From Tomocerus qinae (taxonomy: Eukaryota > Arthropoda > Collembola > Entomobryomorpha > Tomoceridae): a stretch of DNA of 64,000 nt. Location: the NCBI GenBank assembly GCA_020055645.1, contig CM034546.1:47864001-47928000 (forward strand). Reading direction: 5' to 3'. Numbering within the stretch: position 1 is the stretch's first letter; each line of letters opens with the position of its first letter. The notes below the pieces were generated by a model. That model had not been told where the DNA came from. It worked only from the letters and a program-made list of their open reading frames with translations, and made no database searches. Positions 1 through 11,923 of the stretch are shown here, in pieces. Both the position numbers and the translations under genes were made by a program.

Positions 1-2129
1 AAATCCAACGAATATGTAGCATGCCAACGGTACGGTTGAAACTGACAACTGAAAGATGTAAAACATGAAACAAATTAATTTTTAAACACATGCAAATTTC
101 TGAATACACCTATTAGTATTCTGGTTGTCCGGTAAAATAGTTTTTTTGCAAATCTAAAGTTTGATATTACCATCAACCATGATCGCAGTCAGCAGTTATT
201 ATTTTATGGAATGAAATGAAACGCAATTTCACAATAACATTTTTAGGCAAAACAAACCGCAGTTTAAAATACGCGGTCTGCATAAATACATTTGTCTGTT
301 CCTTTATACCCCAGACGCAAAAACAGTAACATTTTATCTGTATTTGTGCGAATTCCATTCGTGGAACTTTGGAATGTTCGGATATCCTGGTTTGTCATTG
401 ATTTGTCATTGTATGTAGGTGAGTAGGTGAATGTTTCAACCGCCGAGCGACCGCCTACCGAACGATGATAGTCGGAATCGGAACAATCAGTCTGTAGGAA
501 AGGAAGTGGGAAAACGCTTGAGAGAAGAAGTGATATCTTTAGGGAAAAGAACGGAACGAAAAAGGAAGCTTTCAAATTTAGTACAACATCCAAGCATACT
601 TTTCTCCACATACGTCCATAAGTTTAAGTAAGCTAAGCCAGCGAGCAGGTAACCCACCCATAGAATATTGATTTTTCATTTTCATTACACAAACTTGACG
701 GAAGGAATTTATTTATTGTACACCTACAACCGAGAGTCGTTTGTATCCAGAGAAATGCATATGAAAATCTGAACTTAAATTGAACTAAAGTCGGAAAAGA
801 AAGGATCATTGGGAAAGATTGCATTTGAAAAGGAAAAAAAGTACTTTTTAGCTTAGTAATATTTTCCTCTGGCCTTTAGGAGTAGTCGTTTTAGGATTGG
901 AATCGAGTACAAGCCATTTTGATGATTTTAATTAGGTACATAACATTATATTATAGGATAATATAATATACTGTGTTCGGTTGTTATTTGGGCAGCATCA
1001 GTAACGCGTGAAGTATTCAGCACTAAAACTAGTCCTCTCTTTTTCCGATTTTTGGATACTTGGCGTAGGGTTCACTGCCACACCCTCTCCAAATAATTGC
1101 TTAAAAATGAAATCCCTATATATAGGTTTGTGTTTTATTATTATCTAGAGTTATGACAAAGTCTTAAATGCTCCATTACATTTCTAAGTTGTCGCTATTA
1201 AAGTGGTTTCGGTTGCAAATATAGGAAATTAATATTTTAATTTGGTTTTCTACATAAGGCGTTATCCATGCTTGCTATATTACTTCCCGTATAAACGCTA
1301 TTCGATTGGCACAGTTCTATCTGCGGGCAAAACGGACAACAGCCCTTTAAGTATAATAATTGACCAAAGTTTTATTCAATGTAAATTAGCGCATTCTAAT
1401 AATTTGAAAACAAATTTTTCTCAGATACCAGCAATATGAGATTTAAATAACATACTAAATGATTTCTGTGTCTAAATAAATCTATTTCGTTTTCAAACAG
1501 ACTTTGATCATAATATACTCTGAGACTCTGAGGTACAGTAAACATGTGATTGATAAAAACCCAATTTTAAGAAAACAAACGAAATAAAATTTTATGAAAC
1601 ACGTAAATTCAAATATGTAAATAAAAATATTAAAAATTGAATATTGTGAAAATAGTTTTTCAACACAATTCTTACTCTTTATTGTAGTTGTTTGTGTATT
1701 CAAGACGTTATTATTCACACGTTTTATCACGTTTTGTCAAATTATCCGACACGTTTTCTCCAGTTTTGCCAAATTATCCAAAGTGGTCAATTTGGAAAAA
1801 CTATTTTTTTTGCCAACTTGACTTTTGCCAAATTGGTCTATTCACCGTTCACAACACAACATCTAATTGCATGAAGAAGTGATGCAGAAGTCATATTGGA
1901 CAAATTTATACTATTCATTTGGTTTCTCCATTTGTTAATTATTACGGTTCTATGGTTTTCAATATCGTAGTAATTACTTATAATTGTAAAATTTGGAAAT
2001 TTGTGAAAATTGTGGGTTTTGTAGTATTTTCAAACATTTAAAATTACATATCACTATCACTAATGATTACTGAAATACTGATGTTTGAGTTCTGCCCAAT
2101 AAGGAAAATACACTTCCTCTGTCATTATG
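1..2129. other. gene-free stretch, 5' edge of window
   Basis: No convincing gene is visible. The open frames are short, lack recognisable domains and overlap on opposite strands. The stretch is AT-rich. It contains one copy of a dispersed repeat near 431-632 (listed separately) and an AT palindrome near 950-970. Regulatory DNA for genes outside the window cannot be excluded. Confidence 0.6.
431..632 (+). repeat. dispersed repeat family R1, copy 1
   Basis: The segment ending in GGAAGCTTTCAAATTTAGTA then CAACATCCAAGCATAC and a 'CATAAGTTTAAG' tail recurs near 9.93-10.11 kb, 13.18-13.36 kb, 19.31-19.46 kb and 36.40-36.48 kb, always on the + strand. The best-conserved part here is 561-632. I could not assign it to a transposon class: no clear terminal repeats or coding remnants are visible. 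Confidence 0.6.
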
Positions 2130-3101
2130 TGGTATATACTTAGGAATATATTGGCATAGGACACTTTTACTATTGAATTGGGTGATGGCCATTTATTTAA
2201 TAATACACATTTTCATCTTTACTACATGTTTTTGGCAAAACCGGACGGCAGAACTTGTCTTCCAGCAATTTAGGTCGTTGTCATTTTATCAAACTGCCTT
2301 TTAAATGTTCACTTAAGTACCATTAGATTCTATATATTTTATTCTGATAACTGTATGTACCAATGTAAAGCTATTATTTTGGAGGGGCAAAGGTAAAACC
2401 TCTTTAAATATAGATCATGAACAAAGTCTCATGATATCGTGCCGTTTTCGATGTAAGCGACCTCAAATAACAACTAAGAATAGTGTCCACAATATAAGAC
2501 AAAATTATGGACACCTATCCATAATTAGCACATTTTTTTCAGCATAAGAAAAATTTACACGGAGCATTCACATACAAAGTTTTAATGTACAATTCCATTC
2601 TATTTGTGAGTTTGGTTTCTATAGTCGCCAGTAGTAGTACCCCAACTTTGACAAAGACAACAGACTTTGTCGATTCTCTTACTTAATCACATCATTATTG
2701 AGTATTAAGTTCTAACCGTAATAATTACAAAAACTAAAGTACTAATAACTAATTGTCGTTCGAAGAAAGGTTTTTTTTAAATATAATTATTAAAAAGGGG
2801 AGTCACATCATCAGTTAAAATACGTTGCTATCTTGCCATTAAAGTATTAGGCCGCCAAGGCCGCAAATAATTTTTACGCTATCATTCATTATCAATTATT
2901 CACATTCAGTTGCTTGTTTGAATAAATATTTTTTGCATAAAACTCAAAGATTGATGCCATAAAATGGTTTTATTTGACTAAAAATATATTAAATAATTTA
3001 TATCATTACACACTAGCTGATAGATAAGTTTAACTGCAACATCTACTGATTATTAAAAGTTTACTTGAAACGAAAGGCTTGTTTGTAGTTTCGAAAGGAT
3101 T

Positions 3102-4370
3102 ATGCCTTCAAAATTAGTTATACTGGCGTTAACGAACAACTGTTATATTGTACACTATTTACAACTTTTCCCTCTTGAATGGGATTCAAAAGCAATGGAA
3201 GTACGCTACAGTAAATCAAAACTGAAATACTATACTAGTGTGTTGGCTCTTTGTTATTACCTCCTCGGCCATGTACTTTTATTTGGAACATTAATTTCGA
3301 ATTTCTTTCGACCAGATCCTTCAATGCGTCTTAACACAATCATATTGATGATTTTATTTGACCTAGGATTATGTCTGGGAATATCCACAAGTTTATTCAC
3401 AATAGTCTACATGGCATTTGCTATAAATGTTTCAAACAGTGTGATGCGAATGGATAAACAATTGAAAAGTAAGATTTTTGGAGCACATATACGTTTTTAT
3501 GGTTAAAAAATAAAATTGTAGCCTTATTTTTTATTTATAGATGCATTTCCAAGTAGTTGGTACGAATCCAAGAGGAAGTTTGATGTGGTTGGTCTATTTT
3601 TGAATTGGACTGTGCTTACTGGACCGGGAGTTGGAGCGATGGGGGCAGGCATGTGTGTGTTTCATCACGACAGTCCAATTAAAATTTTTTGGGACTCTGT
3701 TTTGTCTTCAGACGTAGCAAATCATATTGTCTTTAAAATATTTGCCTTTATTGTCATTTTATGGCCCGTAATATATGTAATGTATGGTTTATCAACAGCA
3801 GTTATTTTTTCCTTTTTCTATTTTGATATCACTAAATGTTGGATGACAATTATCGCAGAAAAAATTCCAATATTTATGTCGAAGAAACAAGAAAAACGTT
3901 TTTTAAGTGAAACCAAGTTAAAAAATATTAAACCTATTATTCGTAAAACTATAACTATGATTCGTATTTCAAATTTACATGTTAATGAAATACTATATTA
4001 TGTGGCGCCATTGTTTTTAAGCATAATTCTCGTAATGCATATTTTAAGTGGCTTTGTTACTATTAAGCTATTCCATAAATTTGACATTGAACAATATTTA
4101 ATTTTTCCAATGGTACTTGTTTTCTTTTCGGGGGCCGAATTTATTTTGTTTACAGTTCCTTCACAAATCTTGCATTTGTCTCGAAATTTCCAAACCCAGT
4201 GGCATCTTCATGGTGATTTTTACATGAGAAGGTGGATTATGGGTTTACGGGACGTAGGAGTTCGAGTAGGTCCATATTTTATAATTTCAGAGGGCACCCT
4301 TTTTACCTTATTTTCAATTGTAATAGATCAAACTATAAGTCTTATTTTAGGTGTTGAAATCGATCAATAA
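3102..4370 (+). CDS. gustatory-receptor-like seven-transmembrane chemoreceptor
   Basis: Two exons, 3102-3468 and 3541-4370, join across a 72-nt GT-AG intron (GTAAGA donor, TTTATAG acceptor, phase 1) to give an uninterrupted 398-residue protein. Seven hydrophobic segments are visible: about residues 45-66, 78-108, a third starting near the exon 2 GLFLNW motif, a long fourth near FKIFAFIV, a fifth near VAPLFLSI, a sixth near LIFPMVLVFF, and a last near LFTLFSIVIDQTISLILG. Length and layout fit arthropod gustatory/odorant receptors, ligand-gated cation channels of sensory neurons. The C-terminal RDVGVRVGP...LFSIV stretch sits where this family has its conserved last helix, although the classical TYxxxxxQF motif is not present. 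A broken tandem paralogue lies 4.7 kb downstream. The ligand cannot be inferred. Confidence 0.75.
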
Positions 4371-4533
4371 ACGTTTTAATATAAAGTTTTAAAAAATTGA
4401 TTGGAAAAGTAACTAGTTGTAGTTGTCTTGGCTAAGAAACATTGTGAATAATTAATTCCTTTCAATACGCCTACAATTAGCGATTTGCAATAAATACCAA
4501 AGAGGAGTATTCTTTAAATCGTTCGTTTGATGT

Positions 4534-5561
4534 GGGTAGGGTTTTCAGGGTAAATAGAAAAAGGTTTTTTGTCAATAAAAAGAAGGCTTTAAGAAAATAG
4601 TCTAATCGTCCATACCAAGAAGTAACTGGGTCAATAAAAAAAAGTACGAAAGTCAATAGATCGAGTACAAAGGGCAATACGTAGAATTATTTTTTAAAAT
4701 CAGTATTACATCATAATTATAAAGTCAAATGGAAAATTTGAATGATCTTTATAGTTGGTCAAAATTAAATCATCATTTAATTGATTTTTAGGCAATAAAA
4801 TTGCTTCATTTAAACTAATTCCCGGTTTCATCAGAGCTTTGGTTATGCCTGGAGGTCTTCCTGGGGGTTATATTATATTATATTATTGAATTTCTGCCAT
4901 GATCAAATTTAATTAGAAATATAATGTTTGATACAATTATAACCTAAGGGTTGTCTTGTGCGCCAAGTGTACTCATCTTTGGTAGTCCTCTAGATAGATA
5001 TTTGATAAATCATGGCAGAAATTCAATAATATAATATAATTTAACCTCCAGGAAGACCTCCCAGTGGCGGGGCTAACACTTTTTCGGACGTGGGCACCAA
5101 TAAAAAAACAAGTTGTTATTTTATTGGTGCCTTTTTATATTTGCTTTTTCAATAATTCTGATATAAAAACTAGTATAAAAACTTCAAATTACACGTGTAC
5201 ACGGGCCCACTTGTGCCCATTACTAGCCCCGCCACTGAAACCTCCAGGTATAACCAAAGCTCTGGTGAAACCGTGAATTAGTTCAACTAAAGCAATTTTA
5301 TTGCCTAAAAATCAATTAAATGTTGATTTAATTTTGACCAAATATAAAGAGCATTCAAAGTTCCCATTTGACTTTATAATTATGATTTAATACTGATTTT
5401 AAAAAATCATTCTAAGTATTGCCCTTTGTACTCGATCTATTGACTTTCGTACTTTTTTTATTGCCCCAGTTACTTCTTGGTATGGACGATTAGACTATTT
5501 TCTAAAAGCCTTCTTTTTATTGACAAAAAACCTTTTTCTATTGACCCAGAAACCTTTACCC
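4534..5561. mobile_element. foldback/MULE-like long-TIR element with 9-bp target duplication
   Basis: Two arms in inverted orientation, 4534-4903 and 5009-5561, flank a 105-bp loop. Removing the nested hAT MITE and its 8-bp duplication from the right arm leaves about 369 bp, against 370 bp on the left. The ends are GGGTA.../...TACCC. The 9-bp direct repeat GTTTGATGT flanks both sides (4525-4533 and 5562-5570). The paralogous duplication unit near 9140-9165 has the empty site, which proves insertion after the duplication. There is no transposase, so it is non-autonomous. Long TIRs and a 9-bp duplication fit Mutator-like or Foldback elements. Confidence 0.85.
5062..5237. mobile_element. hAT-type MITE nested in the long-TIR element
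   Basis: A 176-bp insert with perfect 14-bp terminal inverted repeats CAGTGGCGGGGCTA / TAGCCCCGCCACTG. It is flanked by an 8-bp target duplication with one mismatch (AGACCTCC at 5054-5061, AAACCTCC at 5238-5245). The CAGTGGCGG end and 8-bp duplication are typical of hAT elements. It interrupts the right arm of the surrounding long-TIR element, so it is the younger insertion. It has no coding capacity. Confidence 0.85.
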
Positions 5562-5888
5562 GTTTGATGTAATAATTTTGGGCAAATAAAATATTCAACA
5601 AAAAAACTACTTGCATCATTATTGACAGATGTACTATTATTTTTTCCACAAACTTCACAGTGCCAAGGCCTAAGATAGCAGCTTTGTCTACCATGTACAT
5701 TCAATCCTACAGAGCTTCAAAATTTGATGAGTCGGCTGGAGGAAAACTGTATGTTGGTGGTTAATAAAGGAGCGACCAATCGTAAAAGTGCAAATTGTAC
5801 TTCCGCTTACATTTTACAACATAACTCCGCCCTACTGTAGGTTAAATACGACTTGAATGTCTCTGTAGAAAGATTAACATGGACATTT

Positions 5889-6100
5889 TAACTCTATCGC
5901 CTTACACAGGGCAAAGCTTATAAAATAAAAAAACACACATCTATCAATGAATTAATTATTATTGATTATGTCAGTTATCAATAACCCAGGTACATAACTC
6001 TATCGCCTTACACAGGGCAAAGCTTATAAAATAAAAAAACACACATCTATCAATGAATTAATTATTATTGATTATGTCAGTTATCAATAACCCAGGTATT
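5889..6100 (+). repeat. 106-bp direct duplication leading into the minisatellite
   Basis: The segment starting ACTCTATCGCCTTACACAGG at 5891 is repeated at 5997, a 106-bp period. Each copy ends in one or more minisatellite units (TTATCAATAACCCAGGTA). The first copy carries one unit; the second runs straight into the large array. Confidence 0.85.
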
Positions 6101-6856
6101 ATCAATAACCCAGGTATTATCAATAACCCAGGTATTATCAATAACCCAGGTATTATCAATAACCCAGGTATTATCAATAACCCAGGTATTATCAATAACC
6201 CAGGTATTATCAATAACCCAGGTATTATCAATAACCCAGGTATTATCAATAACCCAGGTATTATCAATAACCCAGGTATTATCAATAACCCAGGTATTAT
6301 CAATAACCCAGATATTATCAATAACCCAGGTATTATCAATAACCCAGGTATTATCAATAACCCAGGTATTATCAATAACCCAGGTATTATCAATAACCCA
6401 GGTATTATCAATAACCCAGGTATTATCAATAACCCAGGTATTATCAATAACCCAGGTATTATCAATAACCCATGCAGGTATTATCAGTAACCCCGGTTAC
6501 CAATAACCTCGGTTATCAATAACCCAGGTATTATCAATAACCCAGGTATTATCAATAACCCAGGTATTATCAATAACCCAGGTATTATCAATCACCTCAT
6601 TTATAAATAACCCCGTTTATCAATAACCCCGGTTATCAATAACCCCGGTTATCAATAACCCCGGTTATCAATAACCCCGGTTATCAATAACACCGGTTAT
6701 CAATAACCCCGGTTATCAATTACCCCGGTTATCAATTACCCCGGTTATCAATTACCCCGGTTATCAATTACCCCGGTTATCAATTACCCCGGTTATCAAT
6801 TACCCCGGTTATCAATTACCCCGGTTATCAATTACCCCGGTTATCAATAACCCTGG
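6081..6856 (+). repeat. 18-bp to 16-bp minisatellite array
   Basis: From 6081 to about 6470 the unit is 18 bp (GGTATTATCAATAACCCA), nearly perfect over more than 20 copies. After a short degenerate zone the period changes to 16 bp (CCCCGGTTATCAATAA, then CCCCGGTTATCAATTA) up to 6856. The 18-bp unit is open in both directions and would encode hexapeptide repeats, but I regard this as a by-product of a period divisible by three. Confidence 0.95.
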
Positions 6857-7009
6857 CATTAAAATTCCAACTTTCAAAAATTCATAAAACGATTTCTATG
6901 AAACCGAGCGTTATAAAAATGATCATTTGAGTTTCTGACTATGTGGTGCACATGCAATAAAAATTTGAAAAATAATCTAAGGGTAATTAGATGTACTTGT
7001 GCAGCTAAT

Positions 7010-9320
7010 ATTATAGTGATACTTAAATATATATTGGCAGGACGCTTTTATTATCGAATTGTGGGATTGCCATTTGTTTTTTAATAATACACATTTTCAT
7101 CTTGACTGCATACTTTTTGCAATACCAGGTACCAAACTATACTTGGTTTAAGTAATTCAGGTCTCTATCCTATCATTAAATTGCCTTATAAATGAACACC
7201 ACATATGGCCTAATTCCACATTCCACCTATTAATACATACAAAGGTTCTATATATTAAATTTTATAGCAAAATTATGGGTACCAAGTATCTACCCGTAAT
7301 TACTGTCACCTTTTCCAGCAAAAGAAAAAATTGTATGAAGCATTGACGAGCAATAAGTGTCAAATGTACAATCTATTTGTGAGTTGGGATTCTAGTCGCC
7401 AGTAGTACCACAACTTTGACAACGACAACCGACTTGGCTATATTGTCTTACTTATTGATTGCACCATTATTGGGTATGTTGTAACGTAGTTTTAACCGTA
7501 TTACAAAAACCTATTGCTAACAGTACTGATAACGATGTTGTTGTACAGAGCTATTTTTTAAAGTCAGAACGCTGATATCACTAAAATGGTTTAATTTGAT
7601 CAAAAATATACTAAATAATTTTTGACAGTTCATTAGCAATTTAGGATATCGTCACACACTAGCTGATAGATTTGATATGCGTTCTGTAATAACTGCAACA
7701 TCTACTCATTATTCAAAGTTTACTTGAAACGAAAGGTTTGTTTGTAGTTTCGAAAGGATTATGCCTTCAAAATTAGTTCTACTGGCGTTAATAAACAATT
7801 GTAATATTGTATACTATTTACGACTTTTCCCTCTTAGATGGGATTCTAAAGCAATGGAAGTACGCTACAGCAAATCAAAACTAAAATATTATACTATGGT
7901 GTTGGTTTTTTGTTGTTACCTCCTCGGCCATGTACTTTTATTTGGAACATTAATTTCGAATTTATTTCGACCAGATCCTTCAATGAGACTAAGAAGAATC
8001 ATATTGCTAGTTTGGATTATGTATGGGAATATCCACAAGTTCATTCATAATATTCTATCTGGAATTTGTTATAAATTTTTCAAACAGTGTGATGCGAATG
8101 GATAAACAATTGAAAAGTAAGATTTTTGAAGCATTACATTTGAAATTATTTTCATGTTCAAAAAATAGCCTTATTTTTTGTTCATAGATGTATTTCCATG
8201 TAGTTAGTACGAATCCAGGAGGAAGTTAGACGTGGTTGGTATATTTCTGAATTGGACGGTGATTACTGGACCTGGAGTTGCGGCGATAGCAGCAGGGATG
8301 TTTATGTTTCATCACGATAGTCCAATTAAAATTATTTTGGACTCTATTTTGCCTTCAGGCATAGCAAATCATATTGTTTTTAAAATCATTGCCTTTATTA
8401 TCACATTCTGGCTGATTACATCTATTATATATTCTTTATCAACCGCAGTTATTTTTTGCTTTTTTTATTTTGATATCACTAAATGCTGGTTAACACTTAT
8501 CGTGCATCGCATCCCATTGTTTATGTCAAAAATACAAGAAAAAAGTTTTTTAAATGAAACCAAGTTAAAAAATATTAAACCTATTATCCGTAAAATTATA
8601 ACTATGATTCGTATTTCAAATTTACACTTTAATGAAATACTATATTATGAGGTACCATTGCTTTTGAGCATAGTTCTCTTAATGCATATTTTAAGCGGTT
8701 TTGTTACTATTAAGCTGTTCCATAAATTTGATATTGAACAATATATTATTTTCCCTATGATACTTCTTTTCTTTTCGGGGGCAGAATTTATTTTATTTAC
8801 AGTTCCTGCAAAAATCTTGCATTTGTCTCGACATTTCCAAACCCAGTGGCATCTCCATGGGGATTTTTACATGAGAAGATGGATTATGGGTTTACGGGAT
8901 GTAGGGTTTCGAATAGGTCCATTTTTTATTGTTTCAAAGGGCACTCTTTTTACCTTATTTTCAATTGTAATAGATCAAACTATAAGTCTTATTTTAGGTG
9001 TTGAAATCGATCCATAAACTTTTTAAATACAAAGTTTTAAAAAATTGATTGGAAAAGTTACTAGTTGTGTTAGTTATCCTTTCTAAGAAACTGTGTGAAT
9101 AATTTATTCCTTTCAATACGCCTACAAAAGTGGAGTATTTCTTAAATCGTTCCTTGAATGTAATAATTTCGGGTAATAAAATATTTAATAAAACACTACC
9201 TGTCACCTGTGTCATTATCGTCACCCGAACTATTATTTTTTCCATGCATCCATCCATCCAATTTCACAGGGACAAGCTATAGCTATAAAATAAAAAAAAG
9301 CTATCAATTATATAATTGTG
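7010..9320 (+). repeat. segmental duplication, right unit (with broken receptor gene)
   Basis: Paralogous to 2130-6070, sharing flanks, gene structure and the 3' segment that carries the empty site of the long-TIR element (near 9140-9165). It is separated from the left unit by the minisatellite. Boundaries are approximate. Confidence 0.7.
7761..9017 (+). pseudogene. gustatory-receptor-like pseudogene (tandem paralogue)
   Basis: This copy matches the intact receptor at 3102-4370 along its whole length, including the intron (8117-8187, same phase and flanking bases). It has two lesions. First, about 11 bp are missing near 8007-8014 relative to the intact copy, which shifts the frame in the second transmembrane segment. 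Second, the exon 2 codon TGG of the intact copy is TAG at 8205-8207. Downstream of the stop, 261 codons remain open and similar to the paralogue, so decay is recent. A translated product would be about 114 residues. Reading it as two separate genes is unlikely given the collinearity. Confidence 0.85.
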
Positions 9321-11918
9321 TATACTCGTTTTAAAACGTTCATTTTATAAATTTTCATTTATCTACACTTTTCAACTTTCCATATTATGCTGGGGTATAA
9401 CGAAGGATACGCCTATTTTAGTAGTCTCCCTTTAGTAATTTTTGAAACAACTACATACAACCATTTTTATTGTCAAAGACTGTCACAATTTATATAGCTT
9501 AAAAATACAAATCCCAAAACTATCCGTATGCAAAATAATATTGACTAATTTTATCAAAGACATATGAATAGATGTAAATCATGAAAAAACTGTTCGGTTT
9601 ATATGTAGATAGGTTATTCTGCTTTCTGATAATTATATTCTATCATTTAAAAGGTGTTATAAGACCTTTCTAACAGTGCAAAGTTCAACGCGCGTCCAAC
9701 GTTGACATTTGACCGAGTGATTGACCTTTCAAGTTGAAACTTCGAATTCGGGGATACGGGTGAAATAAATAATTAAAATATATTTAGGCCTAATTTTATG
9801 TATCAAAGAGTTTATTTATGGCCAATTTCTTCAAACTTTTAACATGGCAATTTATATCGTCAACAGTCTCAATGTGCAACTCCAATATTTTCTAGTTCCA
9901 CAGTACCCCAAAATAACTAAAGAAAGATACTGTACTGGACAATTTAACAGCTGGAACAGAGTCTGGAATGTAGCTGTTGCTGGAACGGAAATAAGAATTT
10001 ATCGGAAGAAAAGAGACTGGATTCTCGAAATATGAAAAAGAAGGAAGCTACGAGAGTAGTACAAGATCCTGTAACGATTTCCGAAGATTCGTCCTGAGCA
10101 CGAGTCATCCAGTGCTCGACTCTCGAAGAGGAACTTGAGACTAATGCAAATAGTGCAAGGTGCATGTGCGTGGTGGGGTGGAGAACATACTTTTCAAGAA
10201 ATTTCCTGTTTTTGGTGACTGAAGAGTAGATCTGGAATACTCAACGGGTTTTGGTTACTGTTTATGATGATCCATTGATTGATTGATAGTGTCATTAAGT
10301 TTTGTTGACGACATCAGTTTTACGGGTATTAGATTAAAGCTATTCTTTCCAAGAGTAAGAATGTGATTTCCTAGTTGAAGTAAGGCAGTGGTTGTACAAA
10401 TACCTATGGATGTTATTATAATAATTATGCTAGTAATTAGCCACGTAGATATATTTCTTAGTGACTAAGACTAAGATACGATTTGTATCAACATTATACA
10501 GTGGTGTTAATTGTTACCTGTTATTGCTGTAATTGTTGTAAGTACAAACCTGCATTAGCATGGATCATATGGAAAATTGTTTCCTTAAAATATTTTTCAA
10601 TTTGGAATTTTTAATGTTTCAAAGGGATTTGTACCTAAGCTATTTTCCATACACATTGTATAGAATAGCATTTGAACAATAAAGCTTATAATATGATTAA
10701 TGCAAATACTCATAATTATAAATATGCATATAATATCAGTTAGGGTACTTAAATTTTTCGTATGTAGATACACTAATTTAGATTAGACTTCAAAGTATGA
10801 ATTATCCGGGAGTATTGTACCATGCTGTAACTGAATAATTTCAATTTCAGATAGAAGTTGTATAGCACTGGAAGAAGTTATTTATAGCTGTTTGTTTTAT
10901 CTTCAGACGATGCAAGTATAACAGGAAGCACTAATTAGGCAATTATAACATAATGCTTCACCCTAAAAACATGAACCAATTCAAAGTCAATTTTGCGGTT
11001 AATTCTATTATTAAATGTGGTTCATTTCCTTCTTTAATTTATATTATAATAATCTAATGCCAAGTTTGCCCAGCCACTACCACAGAGAAAATTCATCCGA
11101 GTTTAAGTTATTAGTATTTTTGTATCTAAAGTGTTTGATTATGCAAATGGTTTTAGTTATACATTATTTGAATTCGTGGGTTGGAAAATCAGTTGTCATG
11201 CTCCAAACATAGTGAACTGGAACTGAATTGCAAATGAGCTTCATTTCTCTAATGTATATAATAAGTCTAATAATCATAAAAAAGAAATTCGTCTTAGACC
11301 AACTATTCAGTATTCAAATGGTGTAACTTATAACTTGTAATGGGACCGTTGTGGTAGCTACACTATAAGATGAAAGACTTTTATACTGAAAGAGTTTCTA
11401 GTTTCATTGGTACCTATAGTAGTAAACTTATCACCACCACCCCCAAGAAAAATTCTTTTTATCGACAGTCATAGTCAAGCATAATAGTACATGGCTACAC
11501 TTACAATATTATAGTTATACTTACACTAGTAATTATTTTCTATCCATAATATTATAACCTCTAAGCAATTTTTTTGCTGCTCGATTAGGTTTACTGTACT
11601 ATATGTTTTCAGGCACAATAAAAAATAAAATATACCTACAGCTACACGATGTACATGTGTGCATGTAATATGAATATGAAGTCGCTTAAAACAATTAAGT
11701 CTAGTATTATCATTTTTACATTGGTTGGTGACAAACGGTCAATTAAACAAACTCTATATATTTCAATCTAGCTGGATACTAACAGGTACACTGTTATAAT
11801 ATATTAGACAAAAAAGCTAATCATTAAGCCCCACAAGTAACTCAAATAAAATATCCATGAGCAAATTATTTACATTAGTGTTACAGCAATAATATTACTA
11901 CTTTGTTTTGATTTTTAG
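9321..11918. other. intergenic stretch
   Basis: No gene with recognisable domains is seen. It holds one R1 repeat copy near 9930-10115 and otherwise AT-rich sequence. Part of it may be 5' UTR or intron of the small secreted-protein gene that starts at 11924, because a splice-acceptor-like ATTTTTAG ends at 11918. Confidence 0.5.
9930..10115 (+). repeat. dispersed repeat family R1, copy 2 (diverged)
   Basis: Shares the GGAACGGAAATAAG-like lead and the GAAGGAAGCTACGAGAGTAG / TACAAGATCCTG block with the R1 copies near 0.5, 13.2, 19.4 and 36.4 kb, in the same orientation. Similarity is patchy. Confidence 0.4.
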
Positions 11919-11923
11919 CAAAA

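Larger units (their letters stand above)
2130..6070 (+). repeat. segmental duplication, left unit (with intact receptor gene)
   Basis: The sequence from about 2130 (shared 'AATAATACACATTTTCATCT') through the receptor gene to the 'TTATAAAATAAAAAAA' segment near 5930 is paralogous to about 7010-9320. The two units share upstream flank, both exons, the intron position and downstream flank. The left unit is longer mainly because of an inserted long-TIR element (4534-5561). The boundaries are approximate because the flanks have diverged. Confidence 0.7.

Noticed and set aside
1680-1880. Short repeats of TTGCCAAATT/AAATTATCC-like words
   Set aside because: Too short and irregular to support a defined element or operator.
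6058-6490. Open frames on both strands encoding hexapeptide repeats (INNPGI / LLIIPG)
   Set aside because: They are a by-product of an 18-bp minisatellite whose unit has no stop in several frames. There is no signal peptide, splice support or flanking non-repeat coding sequence.
8232-9017. Independent functional receptor gene in exon 2 of the second copy
   Set aside because: It lacks the first two membrane segments and any start context, and it aligns collinearly with exon 2 of the intact paralogue behind a stop codon.
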